Shown here: in pieces, positions 1-6,600 of the stretch
How the letters are laid out: every line of letters starts with the position of its first letter
Numbering within the stretch: position 1 is the stretch's first letter
Source of the DNA: Candidatus Levyibacteriota bacterium
Lineage (GTDB): Bacteria > Patescibacteriota > Microgenomatia > Levybacterales > UBA12049
DNA: 7,119 nucleotides
Assembly: GCA_023245475.1 (NCBI GenBank)
Contig: JAHFKF010000068.1
Span: forward strand, 1-7,119
Direction of reading: 5' to 3'
The notes under the pieces: model-generated
Told to the model about the DNA's origin: nothing
What the model saw: the letters and a program-made list of their open reading frames with translations, nothing else
Database searches by the model: none
Translations under genes and position numbers: made by a program

Positions 1-337
1 AGAGTAGCTTTATTCCTTCCTTGACACTTGGAAGCATTTTGGCGTATGCAGATACACTCGGTGGCCAGACTCTTGGTGCTGAGTAAAGAATTGCTTCTTT
101 TGAGACCTCCTTTCCGACATGCTTCATTTGCGCACGGAATTTGTTGAATGTGTCTGTCACCTCCGAACCCATTGTTCCATCAGTTTCTCCAGATCCTCGG
201 AGTCCAAAGAAATGGATGGGAGCTGAACAATCAACTACTGCCTGGGCGTGAGCTGACGCTACGACCGAGGTCGATGCGACCAGTCCTGCACAGAGCAGGA
301 GAGCGACGAAGAAACGTCGCAACCAACTGACTGGCAT
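1..337 (-). CDS. Secreted cutinase-family hydrolase, 3' part cut off by window edge
   Basis: The first 112 codons of a minus-strand gene are visible; the rest lies beyond position 1. Residues 1-33 form a classic Sec signal peptide: basic MPVSWLRR, a hydrophobic stretch ending in VASTSVVASA, and a likely signal peptidase I cleavage after A31 or A33 (AHA/AQA). C16 is not in a lipobox. The mature part begins VVDCSAPIHFFGLRGSGE (residues 34-51), which matches the start of the cutinase/Culp fold: a cysteine for a disulfide, a beta strand, then the RGSGE oxyanion-side loop. MGSEV and YSAPRVWPPSVSAY (from Y85) follow in the expected order. Family members are serine esterases or lipases; the GxSxG nucleophile would lie outside the window, so activity cannot be judged. 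The ATG at 337 is the only start in frame below an upstream stop and has AAAGGT 8 nt before it. GC is about 50% by hand count (65% at 241-300), above the pump genes. An actinobacterial-type origin is possible. Confidence 0.75.
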   Translation of the reverse strand, partial: MPVSWLRRFFVALLLCAGLVASTSVVASAHAQAVVDCSAPIHFFGLRGSGETDGTMGSEVTDTFNKFRAQMKHVGKEVSKEAILYSAPRVWPPSVSAYAKMLPSVKEGIKLL

Positions 338-392
338 TGTTTTTACCTTTCGTGTTAGGTTGTACCATCTGGTTTCTTACTGAACTTGTCTT

Positions 393-440
393 GTAACCTC
401 CTTCCGTTATCGTCATTAAACAAAATGAGTAAACCTCCTT
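393..440 (-). repeat. Two direct copies of AAGGAGGTT(T)AC, Shine-Dalgarno-like
   Basis: On the minus strand AAGGAGGTTTAC (429-440) and AAGGAGGTTAC (393-403) occur 37 bases apart. Both contain the full GGAGG complement of the 16S rRNA 3' end. The first has a TTG 10 nt downstream that opens a 22-codon frame (423 down to 355, ending in TAA). The second has no ATG, GTG or TTG at a usable distance. They may be ribosome-binding sites of a leader peptide, standby sites, or a protein-binding repeat. No comparably strong site is seen at the start codons of the other complete genes here. Confidence 0.4.
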
Positions 441-448
441 TCTCCCGA

Positions 449-520
449 TCCTACAAGAAAGGGATAACATGAAGAGATTCTGGACAAGCCAGAATGACGT
501 GTTTCCCCCTTGTTGTAGGA
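449..520. repeat. 72-nt long imperfect palindrome (REP-like element or structured RNA)
   Basis: Three nested stems were traced by hand. The outer stem pairs 449-463 with 506-520: TCCTACAA/TTGTAGGA is perfect, followed by one mismatch and six further pairs, one of them G-U when read as minus-strand RNA. The middle stem pairs 466-471 (AACATG) with 498-503 (CGTGTT). The inner hairpin is perfect: ATTCTGG (477-483), loop ACAAG, CCAGAAT (489-495). No target-site duplication is visible at the ends and there is no room for a transposase. From memory, the inner core resembles small palindromic repeats dispersed in some bacterial genomes; whether this one is multicopy cannot be seen here. It could instead be a fold in the leader RNA. 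Confidence 0.6.
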
Positions 521-599
521 CAGAAGTCCGGAGTCACAGAAAGATTTATAGACTTAGTATTGTATGCCGATGTCAAAGAGCATTCCACAAGAAAGGAAC

Positions 600-639
600 A
601 TACTCAGGTAAACCCAAGGGCTCGTCTCTTCTGGAGTAT
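600..639 (-). other. Hairpin at the predicted 5' end of the leader
   Basis: ATACTC (600-605) pairs with GAGTAT (634-639), extended by AG/CT after one bulged base. A small inner hairpin around CCCAAGGG (613-620) is possible. It starts just downstream of the -10 box at 642-647, so it would form the very 5' end of a transcript from that promoter, where such stems often protect against decay. The stem is short, so confidence is low. Confidence 0.3.
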
Positions 640-641
640 GG

Positions 642-670
642 ATTATAGTAAATAATATAGAATAAATCAA
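642..670 (-). promoter_or_regulatory. Sigma70-type promoter, minus strand
   Basis: The minus strand reads TTGATT (670-665), 17 bases, then a perfect TATAAT (647-642). A start near 635-639 is expected. It lies just after the stop codon of the upstream minus-strand gene, so it would give the cutinase-like gene its own transcript with a leader of about 300 nt. The surrounding sequence is AT-rich, so a chance match is possible. Confidence 0.6.
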
Positions 671-691
671 CTACTGTCTATCAGTTGTGGA

Positions 692-1378
692 TTATTCAGT
701 GGATTCTGTGTCCAGACAGCCGCCGAGGCATTCATGGGAAATGAATGTAATATTAATGACAGTTTTTCCACTAGGTACAGAGTTTTCTTTGAATTTTGAG
801 TCAACATCATTTGCCCCATTAAAATAAGTATGGTTTGTTATTTCAATAATAACTTGGTCTTTATCTCGATTCGCCCCTTTCATAACCCAATATGGTTGAC
901 CATCATTTTTTGCATATCCTTGGAAAGATTGACAATCGTTTCCTTGATACATATATACTGTACACAAAGAATCGTCGTCATGGGTTGCAAAATATTCTTT
1001 AAATGTATAACCATACGTTTCTAGATAGCTTTTGATCATCTTATGAGAGAGATCAGGTGATTGATCTCCCTGAAAGATGTAAATGAAGAAAGGGACGGTA
1101 TTATCAAATCCATCAGCAGCGCCGTTATATTCATAGATTTTTTTGAGGTGATGCTCCTTGGCAAACGGAAGCATGCTAGACGCAAGTTTCTTGGCTGGGT
1201 TATTGACCTGAGTTTCATAACCTAGCTTGGTAGCGTAGTAAAGTAGTTGGATCCAGGGGAAGATAAATTGAACAAATAAGATTCCTGCAACAATGAGCAA
1301 TCCTCCACCTACAAGCAATGCTTTTATATGCTTTCTCACGAATGTTCCGGTTGATACCGTTGCTTTCTTACTCTTCAT
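692..1378 (-). CDS. Membrane-anchored extracytoplasmic protein of unknown function, four cysteines
   Basis: I do not recognise this 228-residue protein. A basic N-terminus (MKSKK, later RKHIK) precedes one strong membrane helix at about 20-45 (LLVGGGLLIVAGILFVQF), so residues about 46-228 should be outside the cell. The exterior part is polar, rich in Asn, Asp, Tyr and Lys, with four cysteines: C139 and C149 close together and C217/C221 in HECLGGC near the C-terminus. This suggests two disulfides or, less likely, metal binding. No enzyme motif is evident. ATG 1378 is the natural start because it keeps the basic N-terminus; no Shine-Dalgarno sequence precedes it, and a promoter at 1396-1425 would leave only a short leader. 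Transcribed divergently from the YvlD-like gene across a 102-base gap. It is a real gene judging by its length and coherent topology; its role is open. Confidence 0.8.
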   Translation of the reverse strand: MKSKKATVSTGTFVRKHIKALLVGGGLLIVAGILFVQFIFPWIQLLYYATKLGYETQVNNPAKKLASSMLPFAKEHHLKKIYEYNGAADGFDNTVPFFIYIFQGDQSPDLSHKMIKSYLETYGYTFKEYFATHDDDSLCTVYMYQGNDCQSFQGYAKNDGQPYWVMKGANRDKDQVIIEITNHTYFNGANDVDSKFKENSVPSGKTVINITFISHECLGGCLDTESTE

Positions 1379-1395
1379 ATTGTTCTATACAAATT

Positions 1396-1425
1396 AGTAT
1401 ACCCTGTTTTTTCCCGTCTTAACAA
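1396..1425 (-). promoter_or_regulatory. Promoter of the four-cysteine protein gene
   Basis: The minus strand has TTGTTA (1425-1420), an 18-base spacer and TATACT (1401-1396). The start would fall near 1389, giving a leader of only about 11 nt before ATG 1378, consistent with the absence of a ribosome-binding site. It shares the 102-base intergenic gap with the divergent promoter at 1466-1474. Confidence 0.45.
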
Positions 1426-1465
1426 GAGGTATTTTTAACAGAACGTTTTCTTCTTTACTATTATT

Positions 1466-1474
1466 TGCTATCAT
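1466..1474 (+). promoter_or_regulatory. Extended -10 element, leaderless start for the YvlD-like gene
   Basis: TGCTATCAT is an extended -10 (TGn followed by TATCAT, one base off consensus). It ends 6 nt before ATG 1481, so transcription should begin at or next to the A of the start codon. No good -35 is seen, as is common with extended -10 promoters. No Shine-Dalgarno sequence lies upstream. Confidence 0.5.
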
Positions 1475-1480
1475 AACAGT

Positions 1481-1822
1481 ATGGGTATTCTTATCACGTG
1501 GATTGCGAGTACAATTGTCATTCTTATTGCTGCATATATTCTTCCCGGTGTTCATGTTGAGAATTTCTGGACAGCACTGCTTGTGGCGTTAGTCCTTGGG
1601 ATTCTTAATGCATTAGTACGGCCATTGCTATTTTTACTCACCCTTCCTATTACCATTCTCACGTTGGGATTGTTTACCATTGTCATTAACGCTCTGATGG
1701 TGCTTCTTGCAGCAGCAATTGTGCCGGGCTTTACTGTTGATGGCTTCTGGTGGGCAGTACTCTTTAGTCTGGTAACATTTGCTATTAATATCGTTGCTTC
1801 TCAGTTTAGTTCCTCTGAGTGA
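1481..1822 (+). CDS. YvlD / phage holin family 4 membrane protein
   Basis: This 113-residue, almost wholly hydrophobic protein has about four membrane helices (roughly 4-22, 30-47, 50-79, 89-108). The pattern ILPGVHVENFWTALL, NALVRPLL, LTLPITILTLGLF is characteristic of the small family grouped as phage holin 4 / YvlD. Despite the name, members are ordinary chromosomal membrane proteins without demonstrated lysis activity; their biochemical role is unknown. An internal duplication is visible: I-L-P-G-x-x-V-x-x-F-W at 20-30 recurs as I-V-P-G-x-x-V-x-x-F-W at 80-90, each followed by a helix ending in ILN or AIN. Length is normal for the family. The start is supported by the extended -10 six bases upstream. 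Its TGA is one base from the stop of the convergent FKBP gene. Confidence 0.88.
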   Translation: MGILITWIASTIVILIAAYILPGVHVENFWTALLVALVLGILNALVRPLLFLLTLPITILTLGLFTIVINALMVLLAAAIVPGFTVDGFWWAVLFSLVTFAINIVASQFSSSE

Positions 1823-1823
1823 T

Positions 1824-2261
1824 TTATTTTATTCCTAACAGTTCCACATCAAAGATAAGAGTAGAGTTTGGGGGGATTGCTCCAGCTGCTTGATTGCCAT
1901 AACCTAGTTCTGGAGGAATAGTAAGTTTTCGTTTGCCACCAACTTTCATGCCAACAACTCCAAGATCCCAGCCTTTGATTACTTGTCCAACACCAATTTG
2001 TGTCTCAAAAGGTTCGTTTCGATCGCGTGAGCTATCAAACTTCGTGCCGTCAGTGAGAGTTCCTGTGTAGTGGATAACAACAGTGTCTCCATTTTTGACA
2101 GCAGAACCCGTTCCCACTAAAACATCTTTGACGACCAAGTCTTGCTTGGTAGTTAATGCAACTGGTTTGGCTTTCGGCGTGTTGAACCCAAAAATGAAAT
2201 AAGCAAATACGCCTAATATAATAATTCCAAGTACTGATCCAAGAATAATAAATCTTATCAT
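1824..2261 (-). CDS. Membrane-anchored FKBP-type peptidyl-prolyl cis-trans isomerase
   Basis: This 145-residue protein interconverts cis and trans Xaa-Pro bonds and probably helps fold proteins outside the membrane. Residues 3-25 form a single N-terminal membrane helix without lipobox; a short linker (26-42) leads to one complete FKBP domain (about 43-145). The pocket residues known from FKBP12 can all be placed: Y65 (HYTG), F75 and D76 (KFDSS), F85, V94-I95 and W98 (VIKGW), Y121 (LGYG), I129 (AIPPNSTL) and F137 (FDVE). An active isomerase is therefore expected. There is no extra IF/chaperone insert, so it is the minimal form. ATG 2261 lies 6 nt after a -10 box and has no Shine-Dalgarno sequence, suggesting a leaderless message. 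It diverges from the pump operon and could help fold its exported domains, which is only inference. Confidence 0.93.
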   Translation of the reverse strand: MIRFIILGSVLGIIILGVFAYFIFGFNTPKAKPVALTTKQDLVVKDVLVGTGSAVKNGDTVVIHYTGTLTDGTKFDSSRDRNEPFETQIGVGQVIKGWDLGVVGMKVGGKRKLTIPPELGYGNQAAGAIPPNSTLIFDVELLGIK

Positions 2262-2267
2262 AAATAT

Positions 2268-2297
2268 ATCTTATCTCATTGTTGTTTTGTTTGTAAA
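2268..2297 (-). promoter_or_regulatory. Promoter of the FKBP gene, leaderless
   Basis: The minus strand carries TTTACA (2297-2292), an 18-base spacer and TAAGAT (2273-2268). The -10 ends 6 nt before ATG 2261, so the message would start at the initiation codon. It is arranged back to back with the pump-operon promoter, with 19 bases between the two -35 boxes. Confidence 0.5.
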
Positions 2298-2316
2298 GTA
2301 CACATGAGAATCTGAT

Positions 2317-2345
2317 TTGACACTAAACTACTAATAGTATACAAT
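2317..2345 (+). promoter_or_regulatory. Strong sigma70-type promoter of the RND pump operon
   Basis: TTGACA (2317-2322, perfect), a 17-base spacer and TACAAT (2340-2345, one base off consensus). Transcription should start near 2352, giving a leader of about 35 nt to ATG 2387. That leader has no convincing Shine-Dalgarno sequence. This is the best -35/-10 pair on the plus strand. Confidence 0.7.
2329..2339. promoter_or_regulatory. Palindrome inside the pump promoter spacer, possible operator
   Basis: TACTA-A-TAGTA is a perfect 11-base inverted repeat between the -35 and -10 boxes of the pump promoter. A repressor bound there would block RNA polymerase, the usual logic for drug-pump genes. It is short and in AT-rich DNA, so chance is a serious alternative. 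No regulator gene is seen in the window. Confidence 0.3.
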
Positions 2346-2386
2346 TAGCAGACAATTTAACACTCTGCTGCCCCGAGATTATTCTC

Positions 2387-3631
2387 ATGCGTAAATTTTC
2401 AAGAATTAAAACCATTTCTAAATCTTATTATCGTCGTGCAACAGCATTTATCAAAAGACGACCAATGCCAAGCTTTTTCATTGTCTTAGGCTTATTGCTT
2501 GCTGTTCTTATTATTGGTAATTTGTTGCAATTTAAGGCTGAAGAGAAGGCTCCGGCACCTGTTACTAAAACGGTTCGAGTCTATGATACCGGTGACGGAA
2601 CAAAAGCTACCTTTCAAGCAAGTATTGAAAAATCCGGCGTTATTCAAGTTGTCGCACAAGCTCCTGGTATAGTATCCTCAATCAATGTCAAAGAAGGAGA
2701 TGCTGTTGGGCAAGGAACCCAACTTGTTGCTCTCGCTTCTAATTATCAAGGTGGTAATGCTGCATCTGTTCAAAGACAAATTGCCCAAGCGCAATATGAT
2801 AATGTTGTTGACACGTTTGGTATCCAAAAAGAGTTGATTGGGAATCAAAGGGATGTTGCAACCTCATCAGCCGTTATTTCAGAGCAACAATCTGAGCAAA
2901 TGAAAAGCCCAAATGAGAAGCTTAATACGTATACTACCTTGCTAAGAGATTTACAACACGAGACGACACTGGAACAGCTTGCCGTCCAAGACAAAGGATT
3001 GGATCTAAGCAAGGAAGTCTCACAATTGCAGCTCAATTTGGCAGCTATTTCAGAATCAGCAATGTATCCAGCAAGTCCATTTGTTGGAAAAGTAGAACGT
3101 GTGTATGTGCACATCGGACAAGTGGTTAGTCCTGGTACACCAATTGCAACGGTGACATCAGCTGAAACCACAACAACTGCTGTGTTGCAAGTACCACAAA
3201 GAATTGCTCAGATGCTGCTTGTTGGTCAGACAAGTACACTTATGATCGGTGGTAAAAAGGTTAGCTTAGCTCCTTATTACGTCTCGACCCAAGCAACCGA
3301 CGGACAATTATATTCTGTCTTTTATGATATTCCTGAACAATACCAAAAGGATCTTTCTGATGGTGACCATATTTCAGTTATTGTTCCAATCGACGAATCA
3401 ACAACAGTTGCTAATGATCCATTAATTCCTATTGATGCTGTGTACCAAACACAAGAGAGTGCCTTTGTCCTCGTCGTTGAAAATGGTAAAGCTGTTACCC
3501 GAACTGTGACATTAGGTAACATTACCGGTTCCTATGTAGATGTGCTCAGTGGCCTCAAATCTTCAGATAAAGTTATTATTGACCGCAGTGTCATCGCAGG
3601 AGACAAGATAAAGGTTGCAAGTCAGCAGTAA
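2387..3631 (+). CDS. RND efflux pump adaptor (membrane fusion protein, HlyD/AcrA type)
   Basis: This 414-residue adaptor should join the RND permease encoded next to it. A strongly basic cytoplasmic N-terminus (1-26) is followed by one membrane helix at 28-48, so it is TM-anchored rather than a lipoprotein. Domains in order: first lipoyl half about 81-116 (APGIVSSINVKEGDAVGQGTQL), a helical hairpin about 122-224 rich in Gln, Glu and Ser, second lipoyl half about 229-257 (GKVERVYVHIGQVVSPGTPI), beta-barrel about 262-340, and membrane-proximal domain about 343-412. The R-x3-L-x6-S type TolC-docking motif is not apparent at the hairpin tip. In a monoderm it would not be needed. ATG 2387 is chosen because it gives the full basic segment and lies about 35 nt from a strong promoter. 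The permease follows after 36 bases, almost certainly in the same operon. Confidence 0.92.
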   Translation: MRKFSRIKTISKSYYRRATAFIKRRPMPSFFIVLGLLLAVLIIGNLLQFKAEEKAPAPVTKTVRVYDTGDGTKATFQASIEKSGVIQVVAQAPGIVSSINVKEGDAVGQGTQLVALASNYQGGNAASVQRQIAQAQYDNVVDTFGIQKELIGNQRDVATSSAVISEQQSEQMKSPNEKLNTYTTLLRDLQHETTLEQLAVQDKGLDLSKEVSQLQLNLAAISESAMYPASPFVGKVERVYVHIGQVVSPGTPIATVTSAETTTTAVLQVPQRIAQMLLVGQTSTLMIGGKKVSLAPYYVSTQATDGQLYSVFYDIPEQYQKDLSDGDHISVIVPIDESTTVANDPLIPIDAVYQTQESAFVLVVENGKAVTRTVTLGNITGSYVDVLSGLKSSDKVIIDRSVIAGDKIKVASQQ

Positions 3632-3667
3632 TTGTGACTTTAGACTTTTGCGTATTGCATTATTTTT

Positions 3668-6600
3668 ATGACAGAACTAACAAGCTATTTAAAACAATTG
3701 AAATTTGATCCTAAATTAAAGGAAGGGTTTTTTGCGAAGTATCTCCAAAACACCCGTCTTGTTTTGTTGGTTTTGTTACTTGTGTGTTTTATTGGCGCGT
3801 TTAGTTATGTTAACTTACCCCGTGTCTTAAATCCACAAATTAATATCCCAATTGTGACAGTTGCAACAGCGCTTCCTGGAGCATCTCCTCAAGATGTTGA
3901 ATCGTTGGTTACGGTTCCAATTGAAGATAGCGTTGATAGTATCGAAAAAGTAAAGACAGTTACTTCTTCTTCGCAAGATTCAATTTCTGTGGTGACATTG
4001 GAGTTTGAATCAGGTGTTAATCCAGATGACGCAAAAGCAGATGTACAGTCAGCAGTTGATAGTATCAATGATTTGCCAGAAGACGCCCAGTCTCCATCTG
4101 TCCAAAAGCTCGATTTTGAGAACACACCAGTATGGATGTTTTCATTGACAAGTAATACTGATTATTTGAGTATGAGTCGATTTGCAAAGACGGTTAAAGA
4201 TGGTTTAGAAGCGCTCCCTTCAATTGATCGTGTCGAGACAACAGGTCTTGATAATGATGAAATCCAAGTTCTCTTAGATCCTGAAGCGATCGCGACCTAT
4301 GGCATTAGTCCACAATCATTATCTCAAACAATTAAAAGTGCAACTGGTTCATTTCCTGCCGGGTCTGTTACTACAAGTGATTCTTCTTTTGTCTTAAGTC
4401 TTGATCCAACAGTTACAACAATTGATGAACTTCGTAAGATTCGAGTTTCGGCAAATGGAAGAACTGTAACATTGGGAGATATCGCAAAGATTAGTGAGCG
4501 AAATAAACCAGATGTTGCATCGTCATATCTTGCGAGTGATATGCAATCGCCTGTTGAAACAATTTCATTTAGTGTTTACAAAACAAGTAGTGCAAATATC
4601 ACCAGTGCTGTGACCGATGCAAAAAAACTTGTTGACACAAAAATGGCTGAGTATCCAAATCGTTTTACCCTGTCATCAATTCTTAACAGTGGTGCTGAAG
4701 TTGATAAACAATATTACGAGTTGCTCAGAGATTTGTTTATTACTGTTGGACTTGTCTTCTTGACGCTCTTTTTATTCTTAGGTATTCGTCAGGCAGTTGT
4801 AGCGTCATTCTCAATTCCGTTGACCTTTCTTATTACCTTTATTGTGATGAACGCGACTGGCATTGATTTAAGTTTCATTGCATTTTTCTCATTACTCCTT
4901 TCACTTGGTTTACTGGTTGATGATACGATTGTGGTTATTTCAGCACTAACGGCGTATTATCGTTCCAGCAAATTTACTCCAATTGAAGCAGCGTTGTTGG
5001 TATGGAGAGATTTCAAAACAGCAATTTTGACAACGACACTGACGACTGTTTGGGCGTTTGTGCCGCTTTTGTTATCAACAGGTGTTATTGGTGAATTTAT
5101 CAGACCAATTCCAATTGTTGTCTCGAGTACCCTTCTTGGATCTTTGATTGTTGCGGTATTTATTACCATGCCATTTTTGATTTTCTTATTTGGTTCACGA
5201 CTTCCACATCGGGTAGTCGTGTTATTCCGGGTGATTGGTATGCTTCTGGTGCTTGGGGTCTTTATTGCCATTGCACCAAAAGGTGCTTGGTTCCTGCCAA
5301 CATTACTGCTTTTTGTTCTTAATCTATTTATCTTTTTTCAAGTGAGACGTGGCTTGTTTAAAAAAGTACAAACACAAATTGCTGAAGTAACAAAACCTTC
5401 ATCCTTAAGCAATGGAATTTTACATGCGCTTCATACGTTACCATTTGCTCAGTATGTTAATCATGGAGTAATTAATTTTGAAAAAGTAGAACGTGGATAT
5501 CGAAGAATTCTGCAGAATATCTTAGCCAATAAAAAGACTCGTCGCAAAACAGTGTTAGTAGTTGTTATCTTTTCACTCTTTTCTTATTCTTTGTTGCCAC
5601 TTGGATTTGTTCGTAATGAATTTTTCCCACCAAGTGATCAAGAGTTTTTATATGCGTCATTGGAGCTTCCTGCTGGTACTAATGTAAAACATACAAACGA
5701 AGAAACGCTTACTATTTTAAATGACTTACGACACTTGTCTGATGTTTCTTTTGTGACGGCAACCATGAAACAAAGTATCGATGCTAGTACCGGTGGGTAT
5801 TCCGGAGCAGGGGACAACACAGCTCTCTTTACTTTGGTTCTCCCACCACTTGAAGAACGATCAAAGACATCAATGGATATTGCGCAGGAACTTCGAGACA
5901 AATATGGTAAGTATGAAAAAGGAACCTTTTCGGTAGTTGAAGTCAGTGGTGGGCCACCAGCAGGTGCTGATTTGCAGATTAAATTATCAGGAGACGACCT
6001 TGCAACTCTTGATGGGTATGCTACAAAAATCCAGGATTACTTAAAACAACAATCTGGTGTTGCCAACGTGTCAAAGTCGGTAAAGTCTGGAACAAGTAAA
6101 GTGGTTTTTGTCCCAGATCAAGACAAAATGCTTGCTGCTGATATCTCTCAACAAGAGATTGGTATGTGGCTTAGGTCATATGTCAGTGGATTTACGCTTG
6201 AAGAAAATACCAAGTTACATACCGGCACAGAGGGAGATAAAAATATTGTCTTTAGGTCAGCAAGTGAACCACAATCATTGGACGTCGTAAATACCCTTAC
6301 GATTCCAGTCCAAAAGGGTTCAGCAGTGCCGCTTACGAGTTTGGGACGTTTTGAGCTTCGTACCAATCCAACGCTTATTACTCGTGAGAATGGCAAGAGA
6401 ACACTCTCTGTTTCTGCAAGTGTAACAAAAGGAACTTCAAGTAGTGAAAAAAGTAAGGATCTTGAAAAGTTTGCTAATTCGCTCAACTTACCAAGTGGTT
6501 ACAGTTGGTCAACTGGTGGTGTGAACGAAGAAAATCAAAATTCTGTTAACGCAATTTTGGCTGCGATGGTGTTATCGTTTATGTTAATTATTATAACCAT

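Larger units (their letters stand above)
338..641 (-). other. Long putative 5' leader of the cutinase-like gene
   Basis: This stretch carries no convincing protein gene. It lies between the promoter at 642-670 and the hydrolase ATG at 337, so the transcript would have a leader of about 300 nt. Seen in it, in minus-strand order: a hairpin at 600-639, a 72-nt imperfect palindrome at 449-520, two strong Shine-Dalgarno-like sequences at 434-440 and 397-403, and the weaker AAAGGT (345-350) that serves the hydrolase. I recognise no known riboswitch, T-box or attenuator. That it is one transcribed leader is inference from the promoter position. Confidence 0.45.

Noticed and set aside
148..330. 60-codon plus-strand frame
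   Set aside because: It lies antisense to the cutinase-like gene and shows no recognisable protein features.
434..443. Plus-strand CCTCCTTTCT resembling the 3' end of 16S rRNA
   Set aside because: No other 16S sequence surrounds it; it is simply the complement of a Shine-Dalgarno-like site on the minus strand.
231..470. 79-codon minus-strand frame overlapping the cutinase-like gene
   Set aside because: It is out of frame with the signal-peptide-bearing cutinase-like reading, its sequence has no coherent topology, and it covers the leader repeats and signal region in the wrong frame.
545..576. Perfect TTGACA on the minus strand (576-571) with TATAAA (550-545)
   Set aside because: The spacer is 20 bases, too long for a normal sigma70 promoter, and no better -10 fits at 16-18 bases. 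The promoter at 642-670 is stronger.
668..687. Weak stem-loop after the four-cysteine gene (CAACT...AGTTG on the minus strand) as a terminator
   Set aside because: Only five pairs, not GC-rich, no clean U tract follows, and it overlaps the -35 of the promoter at 642-670.
3632..3667. Separate promoter for the permease gene in the 36-base gap
   Set aside because: TTGTGA (3632-3637) and CATTAT (3658-3663) are 20 bases apart and poor matches; co-transcription with the adaptor is the simpler reading.
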